Assembly (NCBI GenBank): GCA_020636935.1
Contig: JACJWW010000021.1
Span: 1 to 19,737 of the forward strand
Reading direction: 5' to 3'
Origin: Nocardioidaceae bacterium
Lineage (GTDB): Bacteria > Actinomycetota > Actinomycetes > Propionibacteriales > Nocardioidaceae
DNA: 19,737 nucleotides
The first letter of the stretch is position 1; each line of letters starts with the position of its first letter. Shown here piece by piece: positions 1 to 8,600 of this stretch. The notes beneath the pieces were generated by a model. The model worked only from the letters and a program-made list of their open reading frames with translations. It was not told where the DNA came from and did no database searches. The position numbers were made by a program, and so were the translations under genes.

Positions 1-179
1 GCGTGGTGTTGGCCGCGATCACTGATCTAGGTCGGGAGGTCGTAGAAGAAGCCACCGAGACCCTCAATGCAGACGTCTTTGCGGCGCCGGGGCTCAAGGA
101 GTCTGACCAGAGGGCGATGATCCGGCTCCTTGGCAAAGTGCGTGCTCATCACGGAGACAAAGTGCAACGCTTGCGCTAG
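1..179 (+). CDS. MarR-family transcriptional regulator, C-terminal fragment
   Basis: The frame is open from the left edge (codons start at base 3) to a TAG stop, giving 58 visible residues; the N-terminus and most of the winged helix lie outside the window. The visible start (VVLAAITDLGREVVEEATE) resembles the end of the MarR wing strand, where a 'LT..G' turn leads into the long helix. The later part (LKESDQRAMIRLLGKVRAHH) resembles the C-terminal dimerisation helix. MarR proteins are small dimeric repressors that usually bind inverted repeats beside their own genes. Immediately after the stop lies a perfect 16-bp inverted repeat, and then icmF on the same strand, so control of icmF by this protein is a reasonable inference. 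The family call rests on a short piece. Confidence 0.6.
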   Translation, partial: VVLAAITDLGREVVEEATETLNADVFAAPGLKESDQRAMIRLLGKVRAHHGDKVQRLR

Positions 180-224
180 ATAGTTGGATGTCCTAGTTTT
201 ATAGTTAGTAGGACATCCAACTAT
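180..224. promoter_or_regulatory. Perfect 16-bp inverted repeat, probable operator upstream of icmF
   Basis: The arms at 180-195 (ATAGTTGGATGTCCTA) and 209-224 are exact reverse complements separated by 13 bases. Each arm also contains GGA-TG-TCC, itself a small dyad, so the site could hold two regulator dimers facing each other. The spacer contains TATAGT at 200-205, a plausible -10 element, which would place the promoter between the arms. The right arm ends four bases before the AGAGG ribosome-binding site (228-232) of icmF. No T-run follows the right arm and the stem is AT-rich, so an operator fits better than a terminator. The bound protein is not known; the MarR-type gene just upstream is the obvious candidate. 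Confidence 0.6.
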
Positions 225-238
225 TTCAGAGGTACGCC

Positions 239-3200
239 GTGTCGCAGCTGCATCGCCCGACCAACCACGTACGCGTGGTCACAGCCGCGAGCCTGTTTGA
301 CGGTCACGATGCCGCGATCAACATCATGCGCCGCATCTTGCAGAGCCAAGGTTGTGAAGTGATCCACCTGGGCCACAATCGCAGTGTCCAAGAGGTCGTT
401 GACGCTGCGGTCGAAGAAGATGCCCAAGGAGTCTGCGTCTCCTCCTATCAAGGTGGGCATGTGGAGTACTTCGAATATCTAGTCGAGCGACTCCAAGCGG
501 CCGGAGCCACCCAAACCCGCGTCTTCGGGGGTGGCGGTGGCGTGATCGTGCCGGCCGAGATCGAGCGACTCAGTCGCAGCGGCGTACGCATCTTTTCGCC
601 CCAAGATGGGCAGCGCCTGGGGCTGGCCCCAATGATCAACTCTGTGGTCCGTGAGATCGACTTTGCGATGTGGTCAGGCGATGTCGATGCCGAGCGAGTG
701 TTTGCCGCAGATCGCGTCGCCGTTGCCCGAGCCATGACCGGAGCCGAGGAGTCGGCCTGGAGCGACTCATTTCGTACGACGATCCGCCTGGCTGCGGCCC
801 GGCGCACGGTGCCAGTGCTCGGCATCACCGGCACAGGTGGTTCGGGCAAGTCGTCGCTGACTGATGAGTTGATCCGGCGGCTGCGCCTCGATCAGCAAGA
901 CAAACTGCGAGTCAGTGTGATCGCCGTCGACCCCACCAGACGCAAGGGTGGGGGAGCCCTGCTCGGCGACCGGATCCGCGCCAACTCGCTGGACGGTGAG
1001 CAGATCTTCTTCCGCAGCCTGGCCACGCGTGGTGCCCACGAAGTGCCCGAGCACCTTGGCGATGTGATCGCCGTGGCCAAGGCCTCTGGAGCCGATCTGG
1101 TGATCGTGGAGACACCCGGCATTGGCCAAGGTGATGCCGGGATCTTGCCCTTCGTGGATCATTCGCTCTATGTGATGACGCCTGAGTTTGGCGCTGCCTC
1201 GCAGTTGGAAAAGATCGACATGCTCGACTTCACCGACACCGTGGCGATCAACAAATTCGAGCGGCGCGGCGCTGCTGACGCCTTGCGCGATGTAAGTCGT
1301 CAACTCGTCCGCAATTGCGAGGCTTTCGGCCAAAGGCCTGAAGAAATGCCGGTCTTTGGCACGAGTGCGGCGCGCTTCAACGACGACGGCGTCACCGCTC
1401 TCTATCAACACCTGCGTGACCGCTTGGCCGAGTTGGGGTTGCCCATAGTTGAAGGCACCTTGACTCAGGTGAGCGGGCGGTCTTCATCCGCGCTGCGGCA
1501 CGTCGTACCCCCAGCGCGTGAGCGCTATCTCGGTGAGATCGCGCAGGTCGTGCGCGACTATCACGCAACCACCGAGCACCTGATCGAGGCGGCGCGCTCA
1601 GTGCAGCAACTCCAGGCGGTCACTGCCGCTCTGGCCGATGGCGACCCCGGTGATGTGCCGACGTTGTTGGCGAGGGCCGAGGCTGCTCTGCCTGCCGAGC
1701 TCCGTGAGCAGATCGAGGCTTGGCCGCAGGTGGTGGCGGCGTACTCCGGCGACGAGCAGGTCGTGCGGGTGCGTGATCGTGAGCTGCGCACCCAGCTCAC
1801 GAAGACCAGCCTGGCTGGCACCAAGGTGCCGCGCGTCGCGCTGCCGAAGTACGCCGACCACGGCGAACTCGTGCGCTATTGGCGCCGCGAAAATCTGCCC
1901 GGCAAGTTTCCCTTCACGGCCGGGGTCTTCGCCTTCAAACGTGATCACGAAGACCCGGCGCGAATGTTTGCCGGGGAGGGTGATGCCTTCCGCACCAACC
2001 GGCGTTTCAAGATGCTCTCCGAGGGCAGTGAGGCGACCAGGCTGTCCACCGCTTTTGACTCGGTGACTCTGTATGGCCGTGACCCTGATCTGCGCCCCGA
2101 TATCTATGGCAAGGTCGGCACTTCGGGGGTTTCGATCGCAACCCTGGCTGACATGGCTGCGCTATTTGACGGCTTCGACCTGGTGTCCCCGAGCACGAGC
2201 GTGTCGATGACGATCAACGGGCCAGCGCCCACGGTCTTGGCCTTCTTTCTAAACACGGTGATCGACCAACAGGTCACTGCATTTGTCGAGCGCGAGGGTC
2301 GCGAGCCCGACGACTTGGAGCGGGCCGAGTTGAGCGCGGCTGCATTGAGCAGCGTGCGCGGCACGGTGCAGGCCGACATCCTCAAAGAAGATCAAGGCCA
2401 AAACACCTGCTTGTTCTCCACTGAGTTTTCGCTGCAGATGATGGCCGACATCCAGGAATGGTTCATCGAGCATCAGGTGCGCAACTTCTATTCGGTGTCG
2501 ATCTCGGGCTATCACATCGCCGAGGCAGGGGCCAACCCGATCAGCCAGCTGGCCTTCACCCTGGCCAATGGCTTCACCTACGTGGAGTCCTACCTGGCGC
2601 GCGGCATGGCGATCGACGACTTCGCGCCCAACCTGTCCTTCTTCTTCTCCAATGGCATGGATCCCGAATACTCCGTGTTGGGCCGGGTCGCCCGGCGCAT
2701 CTGGGCGGTCGCCATGAAGGAGAAGTACGGCGCCAGCGAGCGCTCGCAAAAGCTGAAATATCACGTGCAGACCAGCGGTCGCTCGCTGCACGCGCAGGAG
2801 ATGGACTTCAACGACATCCGCACCACCCTGCAGGCGCTCACCGCGATCTACGACAACGCCAACTCGCTGCACACCAATGCCTACGACGAGGCCGTCACCA
2901 CCCCGACCACCGAGTCCGTACGCCGTGCCCTGGCGATCCAGCTGATCATCAACCGTGAGTGGGGTCTGGCGATGAACGAGAACCCGCTGCAGGGCTCCTT
3001 CATCATCGACGAGCTCACCGACCTGGTGGAGGAAGCGGTGCTGGTCGAGTTCGAGCGGATCAGCGAGCGGGGCGGCGCACTCGGAGCGATGGAGACCGGC
3101 TATCAGCGCGGCAAGATCCAGGACGAGTCGATGCTCTATGAGCATCGCAAGCACGACGGGTCGCTGCCGATCATCGGAGTCAACACCTTCCTAGCCGAAA

Positions 3201-3457
3201 AGCATGAGGAGGAGCCGCAGCCGATCGAGTTGGCGCGGGCCACCGAGGCCGAGAAGGAGTCTCAGCTCAAGCGGCTGCAGGACTTCCACCAGGCCCACCG
3301 GGTCGAGGCGGAAGCAGCCCTGACGCGGCTCAAGGAAGTGGCCGTCAGTGGCGAGAACGTCTTTGCGGTGCTGATGGATGCGGCCCGGGTCTGCTCCCTG
3401 CAACAGGTGACCGATGCCTTCTTCGAGGTGGGCGGCCAGTACCGACGAAACGTGTGA
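239..3457 (+). CDS. icmF: Fused isobutyryl-CoA mutase (IcmF), B12-dependent, with built-in G-protein chaperone
   Basis: IcmF interconverts isobutyryl-CoA and n-butyryl-CoA by adenosylcobalamin radical chemistry in the cytosol; family members can also act on pivalyl-CoA. The 1072 residues show the expected order. A B12-binding domain lies at about 10-140, with D21 and H23 in FDGHDAAI and later Gly-rich loops. A MeaB/ArgK-like GTPase lies at about 190-400, with Walker A GTGGSGKSS at 198-206, ETPGIGQGD at 291-299 and NKFE at 338-341, the last replacing the usual NKxD. The mutase barrel runs from about 540 to the end and includes the SGYHIAEAG active-site His. F564 (TAGVF) and Q733 (FSLQMM) align by eye with methylmalonyl-CoA mutase Tyr89 and Arg207, which argues against a methylmalonyl-CoA substrate. 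The GTG start has AGAGG six bases upstream. The gene is full length. Confidence 0.95.
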   Translation: MSQLHRPTNHVRVVTAASLFDGHDAAINIMRRILQSQGCEVIHLGHNRSVQEVVDAAVEEDAQGVCVSSYQGGHVEYFEYLVERLQAAGATQTRVFGGGGGVIVPAEIERLSRSGVRIFSPQDGQRLGLAPMINSVVREIDFAMWSGDVDAERVFAADRVAVARAMTGAEESAWSDSFRTTIRLAAARRTVPVLGITGTGGSGKSSLTDELIRRLRLDQQDKLRVSVIAVDPTRRKGGGALLGDRIRANSLDGEQIFFRSLATRGAHEVPEHLGDVIAVAKASGADLVIVETPGIGQGDAGILPFVDHSLYVMTPEFGAASQLEKIDMLDFTDTVAINKFERRGAADALRDVSRQLVRNCEAFGQRPEEMPVFGTSAARFNDDGVTALYQHLRDRLAELGLPIVEGTLTQVSGRSSSALRHVVPPARERYLGEIAQVVRDYHATTEHLIEAARSVQQLQAVTAALADGDPGDVPTLLARAEAALPAELREQIEAWPQVVAAYSGDEQVVRVRDRELRTQLTKTSLAGTKVPRVALPKYADHGELVRYWRRENLPGKFPFTAGVFAFKRDHEDPARMFAGEGDAFRTNRRFKMLSEGSEATRLSTAFDSVTLYGRDPDLRPDIYGKVGTSGVSIATLADMAALFDGFDLVSPSTSVSMTINGPAPTVLAFFLNTVIDQQVTAFVEREGREPDDLERAELSAAALSSVRGTVQADILKEDQGQNTCLFSTEFSLQMMADIQEWFIEHQVRNFYSVSISGYHIAEAGANPISQLAFTLANGFTYVESYLARGMAIDDFAPNLSFFFSNGMDPEYSVLGRVARRIWAVAMKEKYGASERSQKLKYHVQTSGRSLHAQEMDFNDIRTTLQALTAIYDNANSLHTNAYDEAVTTPTTESVRRALAIQLIINREWGLAMNENPLQGSFIIDELTDLVEEAVLVEFERISERGGALGAMETGYQRGKIQDESMLYEHRKHDGSLPIIGVNTFLAEKHEEEPQPIELARATEAEKESQLKRLQDFHQAHRVEAEAALTRLKEVAVSGENVFAVLMDAARVCSLQQVTDAFFEVGGQYRRNV

Positions 3458-3503
3458 CCATTACCACGCCAGGATGACTGAACACAATGGTCAGTTTAGA
3501 GGG

Positions 3504-3535
3504 TTCCGAGCCCACCTGTTGAAGGATTTTATATT
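3504..3535 (+). promoter_or_regulatory. Possible promoter for the RCC1-like lipoprotein gene
   Basis: The 116-base gap after icmF (3458-3573) is noticeably more AT-rich than its surroundings. It contains TATATT at 3530-3535, a good -10 match about 38 bases before the ATG. The best -35-like word, TTCCGA at 3504-3509, is spaced 20 bases away and is weak. I see no convincing terminator for icmF here, so read-through from icmF is possible. Confidence 0.3.
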
Positions 3536-3573
3536 CCCCGGATCAATGAACTTCATCGACGGGAGTGGCAGCC

Positions 3574-4707
3574 ATGCGCTGGATGATTGCGGTAGTGACG
3601 GTGGCGATATTTGCGGTTGGCTGCGCCAACACGCCCGGGGGACCAGGTCCCGCACCGACACCTCAACCCTTGACCACCGGGGAAGCCCACTCCTGCGAGG
3701 TGCGCGCTGGTGGACAGTTGTGGTGTTGGGGAGACAATTCCCATGGGCAACTGGGTGACGGAACCACGATCGAGCGGACTGCCCCGGTGCGGATCGGAAC
3801 CGCGACTGACTGGGTTGCCGTCTCTGCCAAAAACAATCACACCTGCGGGATCAGGTCGGGTGGCCAAGCCTGGTGCTGGGGCAACGGGGCAAACGGCGAA
3901 CTCGGTGATGGGTCCACTACCACTCGGTTGTCCCCAGTCCAGGTTGGTTGGGCCAGCGATTGGACGAGTATCACTGCGTCCTTCGGCTTCTCCTGCGGCC
4001 TGCGGGCTGGCGGTCAACTGTGGTGCTGGGGCACCAACGGCGACGGCCAGTTGGGTGATGGGACCACCGTGAACCGGGCTAATCCGGTGCGGGTTGGTTC
4101 GGATTCGGATTGGTCCTCGGTTTCCGCCGGAAGCAACTTCACCTGCGGTGCGCGCGCCGGCGGACAGTTGTGGTGCTGGGGAGGCAACAACCAAGGCCAG
4201 TTGGGTGATGGGACCACCGTGAACCGGGCTAATCCGGTGCGGGTTGGTTCGGATTCGGATTGGTCCTCGGTTTCCGCCGGCACCAACTACGCCTGTGGAG
4301 TGCGCGCTGGTGGCCAGTTGTGGTGCTGGGGCGACAATTTCTACGCTCAGTTGGGTGATGGGACCACCGCTGACCGGTTGGCACCCACCCGGATCGGGGC
4401 TGCCGCGGACTGGTCTGCGATCGCCACGAGTAGCACTCACACCTGTGGCTTGCGCTCCGGAGGACAAGCCTGGTGCTGGGGCAGCAACTCCAACGGCGAG
4501 CTCGGGGATGGCACCAATATTGACCGACAGGTGCCGGTACAGGTTGGTTCGGCTTCGGACTGGTCGACCGTCTCCTCCGGATACGGTCATTCGTGTGGGG
4601 TGCGCACGGGAAGCACAACCGCTTGGTGCTGGGGGCGCAACAACCATGGACAGTTGGGGGACGGCACCAACGTGGACCGGCTGATTCCCGTGCTGTCAGC
4701 ACCCTGA
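3574..4707 (+). CDS. RCC1-repeat (seven-bladed beta-propeller) lipoprotein
   Basis: The 377-residue product begins with a short lipoprotein signal (MRWMIAVVTVAIFAVGC), so Cys17 would be lipidated and the protein held on the outer face of the membrane. After a Pro-rich linker come seven RCC1-like repeats of about 50 residues, each with a W-C-W-G segment, a G(Q/E)LGDG(T/S) turn, and a P-V-x-x-G…DW strand. That is the number needed to close one propeller. Each repeat carries a Cys pair, spaced CX9C in six and CX10C in the last, suggesting a disulfide in every blade. I chose the ATG at 3574 because GGGAG (3561-3565) lies eight bases upstream; the GTG at 3565 falls inside that ribosome-binding site. 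Repeats 3 and 4 share an exact 86-base block. RCC1 folds bind proteins or DNA, but the ligand here is unknown. Confidence 0.85.
   Translation: MRWMIAVVTVAIFAVGCANTPGGPGPAPTPQPLTTGEAHSCEVRAGGQLWCWGDNSHGQLGDGTTIERTAPVRIGTATDWVAVSAKNNHTCGIRSGGQAWCWGNGANGELGDGSTTTRLSPVQVGWASDWTSITASFGFSCGLRAGGQLWCWGTNGDGQLGDGTTVNRANPVRVGSDSDWSSVSAGSNFTCGARAGGQLWCWGGNNQGQLGDGTTVNRANPVRVGSDSDWSSVSAGTNYACGVRAGGQLWCWGDNFYAQLGDGTTADRLAPTRIGAAADWSAIATSSTHTCGLRSGGQAWCWGSNSNGELGDGTNIDRQVPVQVGSASDWSTVSSGYGHSCGVRTGSTTAWCWGRNNHGQLGDGTNVDRLIPVLSAP
4045..4280 (+). repeat. Exact 86-bp duplication inside the RCC1 lipoprotein gene (period 150 bp)
   Basis: Bases 4045-4130 and 4195-4280 are identical, one repeat unit (150 bp, 50 codons) apart, and encode the same stretch from GQLGDGTTVNR to WSSVSAG in blades 3 and 4. 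Neighbouring repeats differ at many synonymous positions, so the identity indicates recent duplication or gene conversion rather than protein-level constraint. Confidence 0.9.
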
Positions 4708-4718
4708 CGGCTTCGAGG

Positions 4719-5501
4719 GTGAGTTCTCCGGGTCCGGACCAAGCGCTCCGGAGAGCCGAATGGGCCACCGCCGACGACCTGGGCCATCCGGTAGCAGTCA
4801 CCAACCACTCCACGCGGGTGGTCTCGCTGGTCCCCTCGATCACCGAGGCACTGGCCTCCGTACGACGCGAGGCGATCGTGGGTGCCACCGACTGGTGCAC
4901 CCACCCCGGCGATCTGGAGGTAACCCGGATCCGGGGCACCAAGAACCCCGATCTCAAACTGATCGAGAGTCTGCAGCCCGAGCTGGTGATCGCCAACAAG
5001 GAAGAAAACCGGCGCCTCGATGTCGAGCGCCTGCGTGCTGCCGGGGTGCCGGTCTGGGTGACCGACATCGAATCCGTCCCCCAAGCCCTGACCTCGCTGG
5101 GGCGTCTGTATGACGCCGCCCTGGGCTGGGAGCGGCCCGACTGGTTGGCCGAAGCGGAGCGGTTGTGGTCAGCCAGCGCACCAATCAGGGGTCGGATCGC
5201 GGTGCCGATCTGGCGGGACCCGTGGATGGTCGTGGGAGGTGACACCTTCACCTCTGACCTGCTGCTCAGATTGGGTTGGGAGAACGCCTTCGCCTCGGCC
5301 CAGCGCTACCCGCAGGTGGAGGTTGCCGATATTGACGCGGCCGGAGCTGGCGTCATACTCCTACCCGACGAGCCCTATGAGTTCACTGCGGCCGATGGGC
5401 CGGAGGCCTTCGCCATGACTCCGACGAGGTTGGTCAGTGGGCGCTTGCTCACCTGGTATGGACCCAGCCTGATCGAGGCCCATGAGGTTTTCGCGAGTTG
5501 A
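4719..5501 (+). CDS. BtuF-like helical-backbone metal receptor / cobalamin-binding-type protein, no signal peptide
   Basis: The 260-residue product resembles the actinobacterial branch of ABC-transporter periplasmic-binding (BtuF/FhuD-like) proteins annotated as cobalamin-binding. Recognisable segments are VVSLVPSITEAL, GATDWCTHP, RGTKNPDLKLIESLQPELV, ANKEENR, GVPVWVTDIES, VPIWRDPWMVVGG, LLPDEPYEF and SGRLLTWYGPSL. I see no signal peptide or lipobox, so it is probably cytosolic and not a classical importer subunit. The start is uncertain. Homologues as I recall them begin just before DDLGHP, and the nearest in-frame start before that is the GTG at 4719, which has only a weak ribosome-binding site. 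The frame stays open upstream to an ATG at 4593 inside the lipoprotein gene, and a GTG at 4818 would drop the DDLGHP segment. The gene lies 11 bases after the lipoprotein stop, so the two are probably cotranscribed. icmF, a B12 enzyme, is upstream; a functional link is inference. Confidence 0.75.
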   Translation: MSSPGPDQALRRAEWATADDLGHPVAVTNHSTRVVSLVPSITEALASVRREAIVGATDWCTHPGDLEVTRIRGTKNPDLKLIESLQPELVIANKEENRRLDVERLRAAGVPVWVTDIESVPQALTSLGRLYDAALGWERPDWLAEAERLWSASAPIRGRIAVPIWRDPWMVVGGDTFTSDLLLRLGWENAFASAQRYPQVEVADIDAAGAGVILLPDEPYEFTAADGPEAFAMTPTRLVSGRLLTWYGPSLIEAHEVFAS

Positions 5502-5600
5502 GTTGGGCCAAAAGGGCGGTAATAACAGAGACAAGGGGAATCTCCACGCCGTAGGATCGAATGCGCCAGGGCGTTGGTAGATCATCTCGGAGGGGACAAA

Positions 5601-8600
5601 ATGGGCTCGTTGAAGCATGCAGGAAACAGCTTTCTCAAAGCTGGCGGCGGAATCCTTCTGGCTTTGCTGTTGGCCGTGATGGTGCTCCCCCTGGGCGGCA
5701 TCAAGGCCTCTGCGGCAGCCAACTCCCTGGAGATCGAGAAGACGGTCGACAACGCAACGCCGGAGCCCGGCGAGACCTTCACCTACACGATCCAGGTGCG
5801 TTGCTCGGAGGACGACTGCCTCGACACCCAAATCACCGACAACTTCCCGGCCGGGTTGGCCGGGTTCGAGGTGCAGGGATTCAACCTCAGTCCCTCCGCG
5901 AGCTCCATACCGCGCACGGTCACCTGGACGCCCGGTGGTGGCGCCACGCCGCCCAGCGTGATGACCGCCAGCACCTCGTTGACCATTGACCTGCAACAGG
6001 TCACCAACGACCCTGTTGGAGTAGGCATCAAGGCCGGCAGCAGCTTCACCATCCAGCTCAGCCTCAAGGTCCCCGACGACTATCCGCCGAGTGCCAGCGG
6101 CCCGATCGTGAACACGGCGTCGGTCTCCGCCAGCAACGCCGACACCAAAGTTGATGACGCCACCATCACCGTTGACGCCAAGGTCAAGATGGGCGTCGAC
6201 GTGACCAAGACCTGGACGCCGGCCACGCAGAATCACTTTCCCGGAACTGCTTCCACGATCGGTCTCGGGGTCAAGAACACCTCGAATGTTGATGTTGACA
6301 CCCTGACCATCCAGGAACCCGCCACGGCGCCCGATGGAGCCGCGACGTTGAACGCCAGCAACCCGTTCACGATCACCGATTTCACCGGCTTCGGCACCAC
6401 CACTGTTCCCCTGGGCTGCACCTCGGTGCAGGTGGACGCGTATGTCTTCAACGGGACCACCTGGAACTGGGTGTCCGGCGCCAACATGCCCACCCCGGTG
6501 GCATTGGCCCTTCCATCCGGGGTAACCAACGCAGACGTGGGTGGTGTCCGAATCCGTTGCACGGGCAACATGAGCCCCTCCGACCAGATCACCACGCAAC
6601 TCGGGTTGGCTCAGCGGGCCAACCACCGCAATGACGGCTCCGATCTGTCCACTGACGAGCATCAGGTCGTCAACCAGGCATCTGGTGCAGCCACCAAGGC
6701 CGGGGAGGATCCGGCCACCGATCAGGCCAGCGCCACCTACCGGATGAAGCCGGTGATCCCGACCGTCGAGACCAACAAGAACATCGACACCGACCGGATC
6801 ACCGCGGGGCAGAGCGCTGGGGCCACCCTGACCGCCACCAACGGCGACACCCCGATCACGAGCATGACGATCGCCGACCTGAACTTCTTCAACGACGAGA
6901 TCACCTTCGGTGGCTTCACGCAGCCGCCTGGCTGGCCCGCTGGAGCAACCAGCGCCCAGATCACCTATCACCTCCTGGGCGGCGGCACCGAATCCTCGTC
7001 CTTCTCCACTGGCAGCACGCCAGCTGACCCGAGCGCCAAGATCACTGGTTTCGAGATCACCTGGACCGGTACCGCGATCCAGCCCAATGAGACCGGCACC
7101 GTCAAGTTCACCATCGATACCTCGGAGGACACCACCGGCGGAGCCAAGGAGCTCGAGGTCACCAACACCGTAGACAGCGAAGTGGTGGCGGCAAATGGAA
7201 AGAGTGACCAGGCCACCGACAGTGATGACCTGCGGATCATCGATCCCACCTTCGAGACCTCGTTGACGAAGTCGATCCTGCCCAACTTCCCGGTGGCTCC
7301 CGGTGACTCGGTGATCTCTGCGCTCAAGTCCCAGACCATCGCCCAGGGTGACGGAGTAAAGGTCAAGGACATCGTTATCGAGGACTCCTGGGGTGGCGGC
7401 GACTCCGAGTTCTGGGATGCCTTCGACCTCAGGGCCGTCGCTCCGACCCAGGTTCCGGCTGGGGCGACCCTGACCGTTGCCGTGAAGGACTCCAGCGGCG
7501 TCTGGCACAACCTGCCGGTGTTCGGGCCCAATGTGGCTGCCTCCACGTATTCGCTGGATCCAGCGGCCCTGGCCACCGCGCTGAGCGCCCTGGGCCTGAC
7601 CCCGCAGAGTGTCGAGGGCATCAGATTCAGCTTCCACAAGGGCGACGGCTTCGCCACCGACACCACGCTGACCCCCAACATCAGCTTCACGGCGCGTTCC
7701 ACCACACGCCTCGATGGTGACCCCGTCACTCCTGCTCCCGAAACTCCTGTGGAGTACCCGAACACGGCCACTGTTGACGCTGATGGCATCACGGATGGTG
7801 GCAAGGCACTGCACGACGATGACAGCGACAGCGCCACCGGGACCATCGAAACCGACCCAAGTGGCGGATCCGGCGGATCCGGCGGGATTGACATCAAGAA
7901 GGCCTGGGTCGAGGACACGGTGGACGCCCAGTCCTCCCAGCTCGCACACACGCAACTGGGCTGGAAGGCGAACGAGGGCTTCAGCCCGATTCGGATCACC
8001 GATCCCGCGAACGTTGCCGTCCCGGTGAACCAAACCGTCTTCGATGCCTTCAACCTGCTCGCCGTCGACGAGATCGACGACAGCGATACCCCGTTCTCCG
8101 ACGGCTGGTTCCTCAAGTACGACACCATCACCGAGGTGGAGTTGTACTACAGCGGCGCCTGGCACACCATCACTCCGCCCGGAGGTAGCTGGATGACCGC
8201 TGCCCGCGGGTTCAAGGGCTACGTCCTGACCGGCTCGGAACAGGCGGGCACCACTGGAGTTCGGGTGACCTATGAGGAAACTGCAGCCGACACGGCGGCT
8301 CGTACCGCTGCTCAACAGCCGGGTGCGGCTTTCGATCCCTATGCTCCCGAGCCCGGCACGGGCGTGGGCTCAGGCGGCATACTCCGGATGATCGACCTCA
8401 CCTGGCAGATCCGCACCAAGACGCGTTCCAGCGGCGATTTCGTGACCGGTGGCGACACCTACAACACCAGCTCCGAGGGCGTTGCGGAAAACACTGCCCA
8501 CATGTCGGCGACGCGCCTGTCCGACGCCACCGTGGCTACGGACAGTGACGACGACACCATCCTGATCCTGGACCAGGATCCGGCGACCGAGGTCGCCAAG

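Noticed and set aside
180..224. The upstream icmF inverted repeat as a terminator of the MarR gene
   Set aside because: The stem is AT-rich, the loop is 13 bases, and no T-run follows the right arm; a -10-like word in the spacer and closeness to the icmF start fit an operator better.
767..1411. Minus-strand 214-codon frame inside icmF
   Set aside because: It is an antisense shadow; the plus strand encodes the GTPase domain with Walker A and B motifs over the same bases.
7861..7887. Repeated GGATCCGGC in the surface-protein gene as a cloning scar
   Set aside because: It encodes a short Gly-Ser linker between two modules in an uninterrupted native frame; nothing else around it looks engineered.
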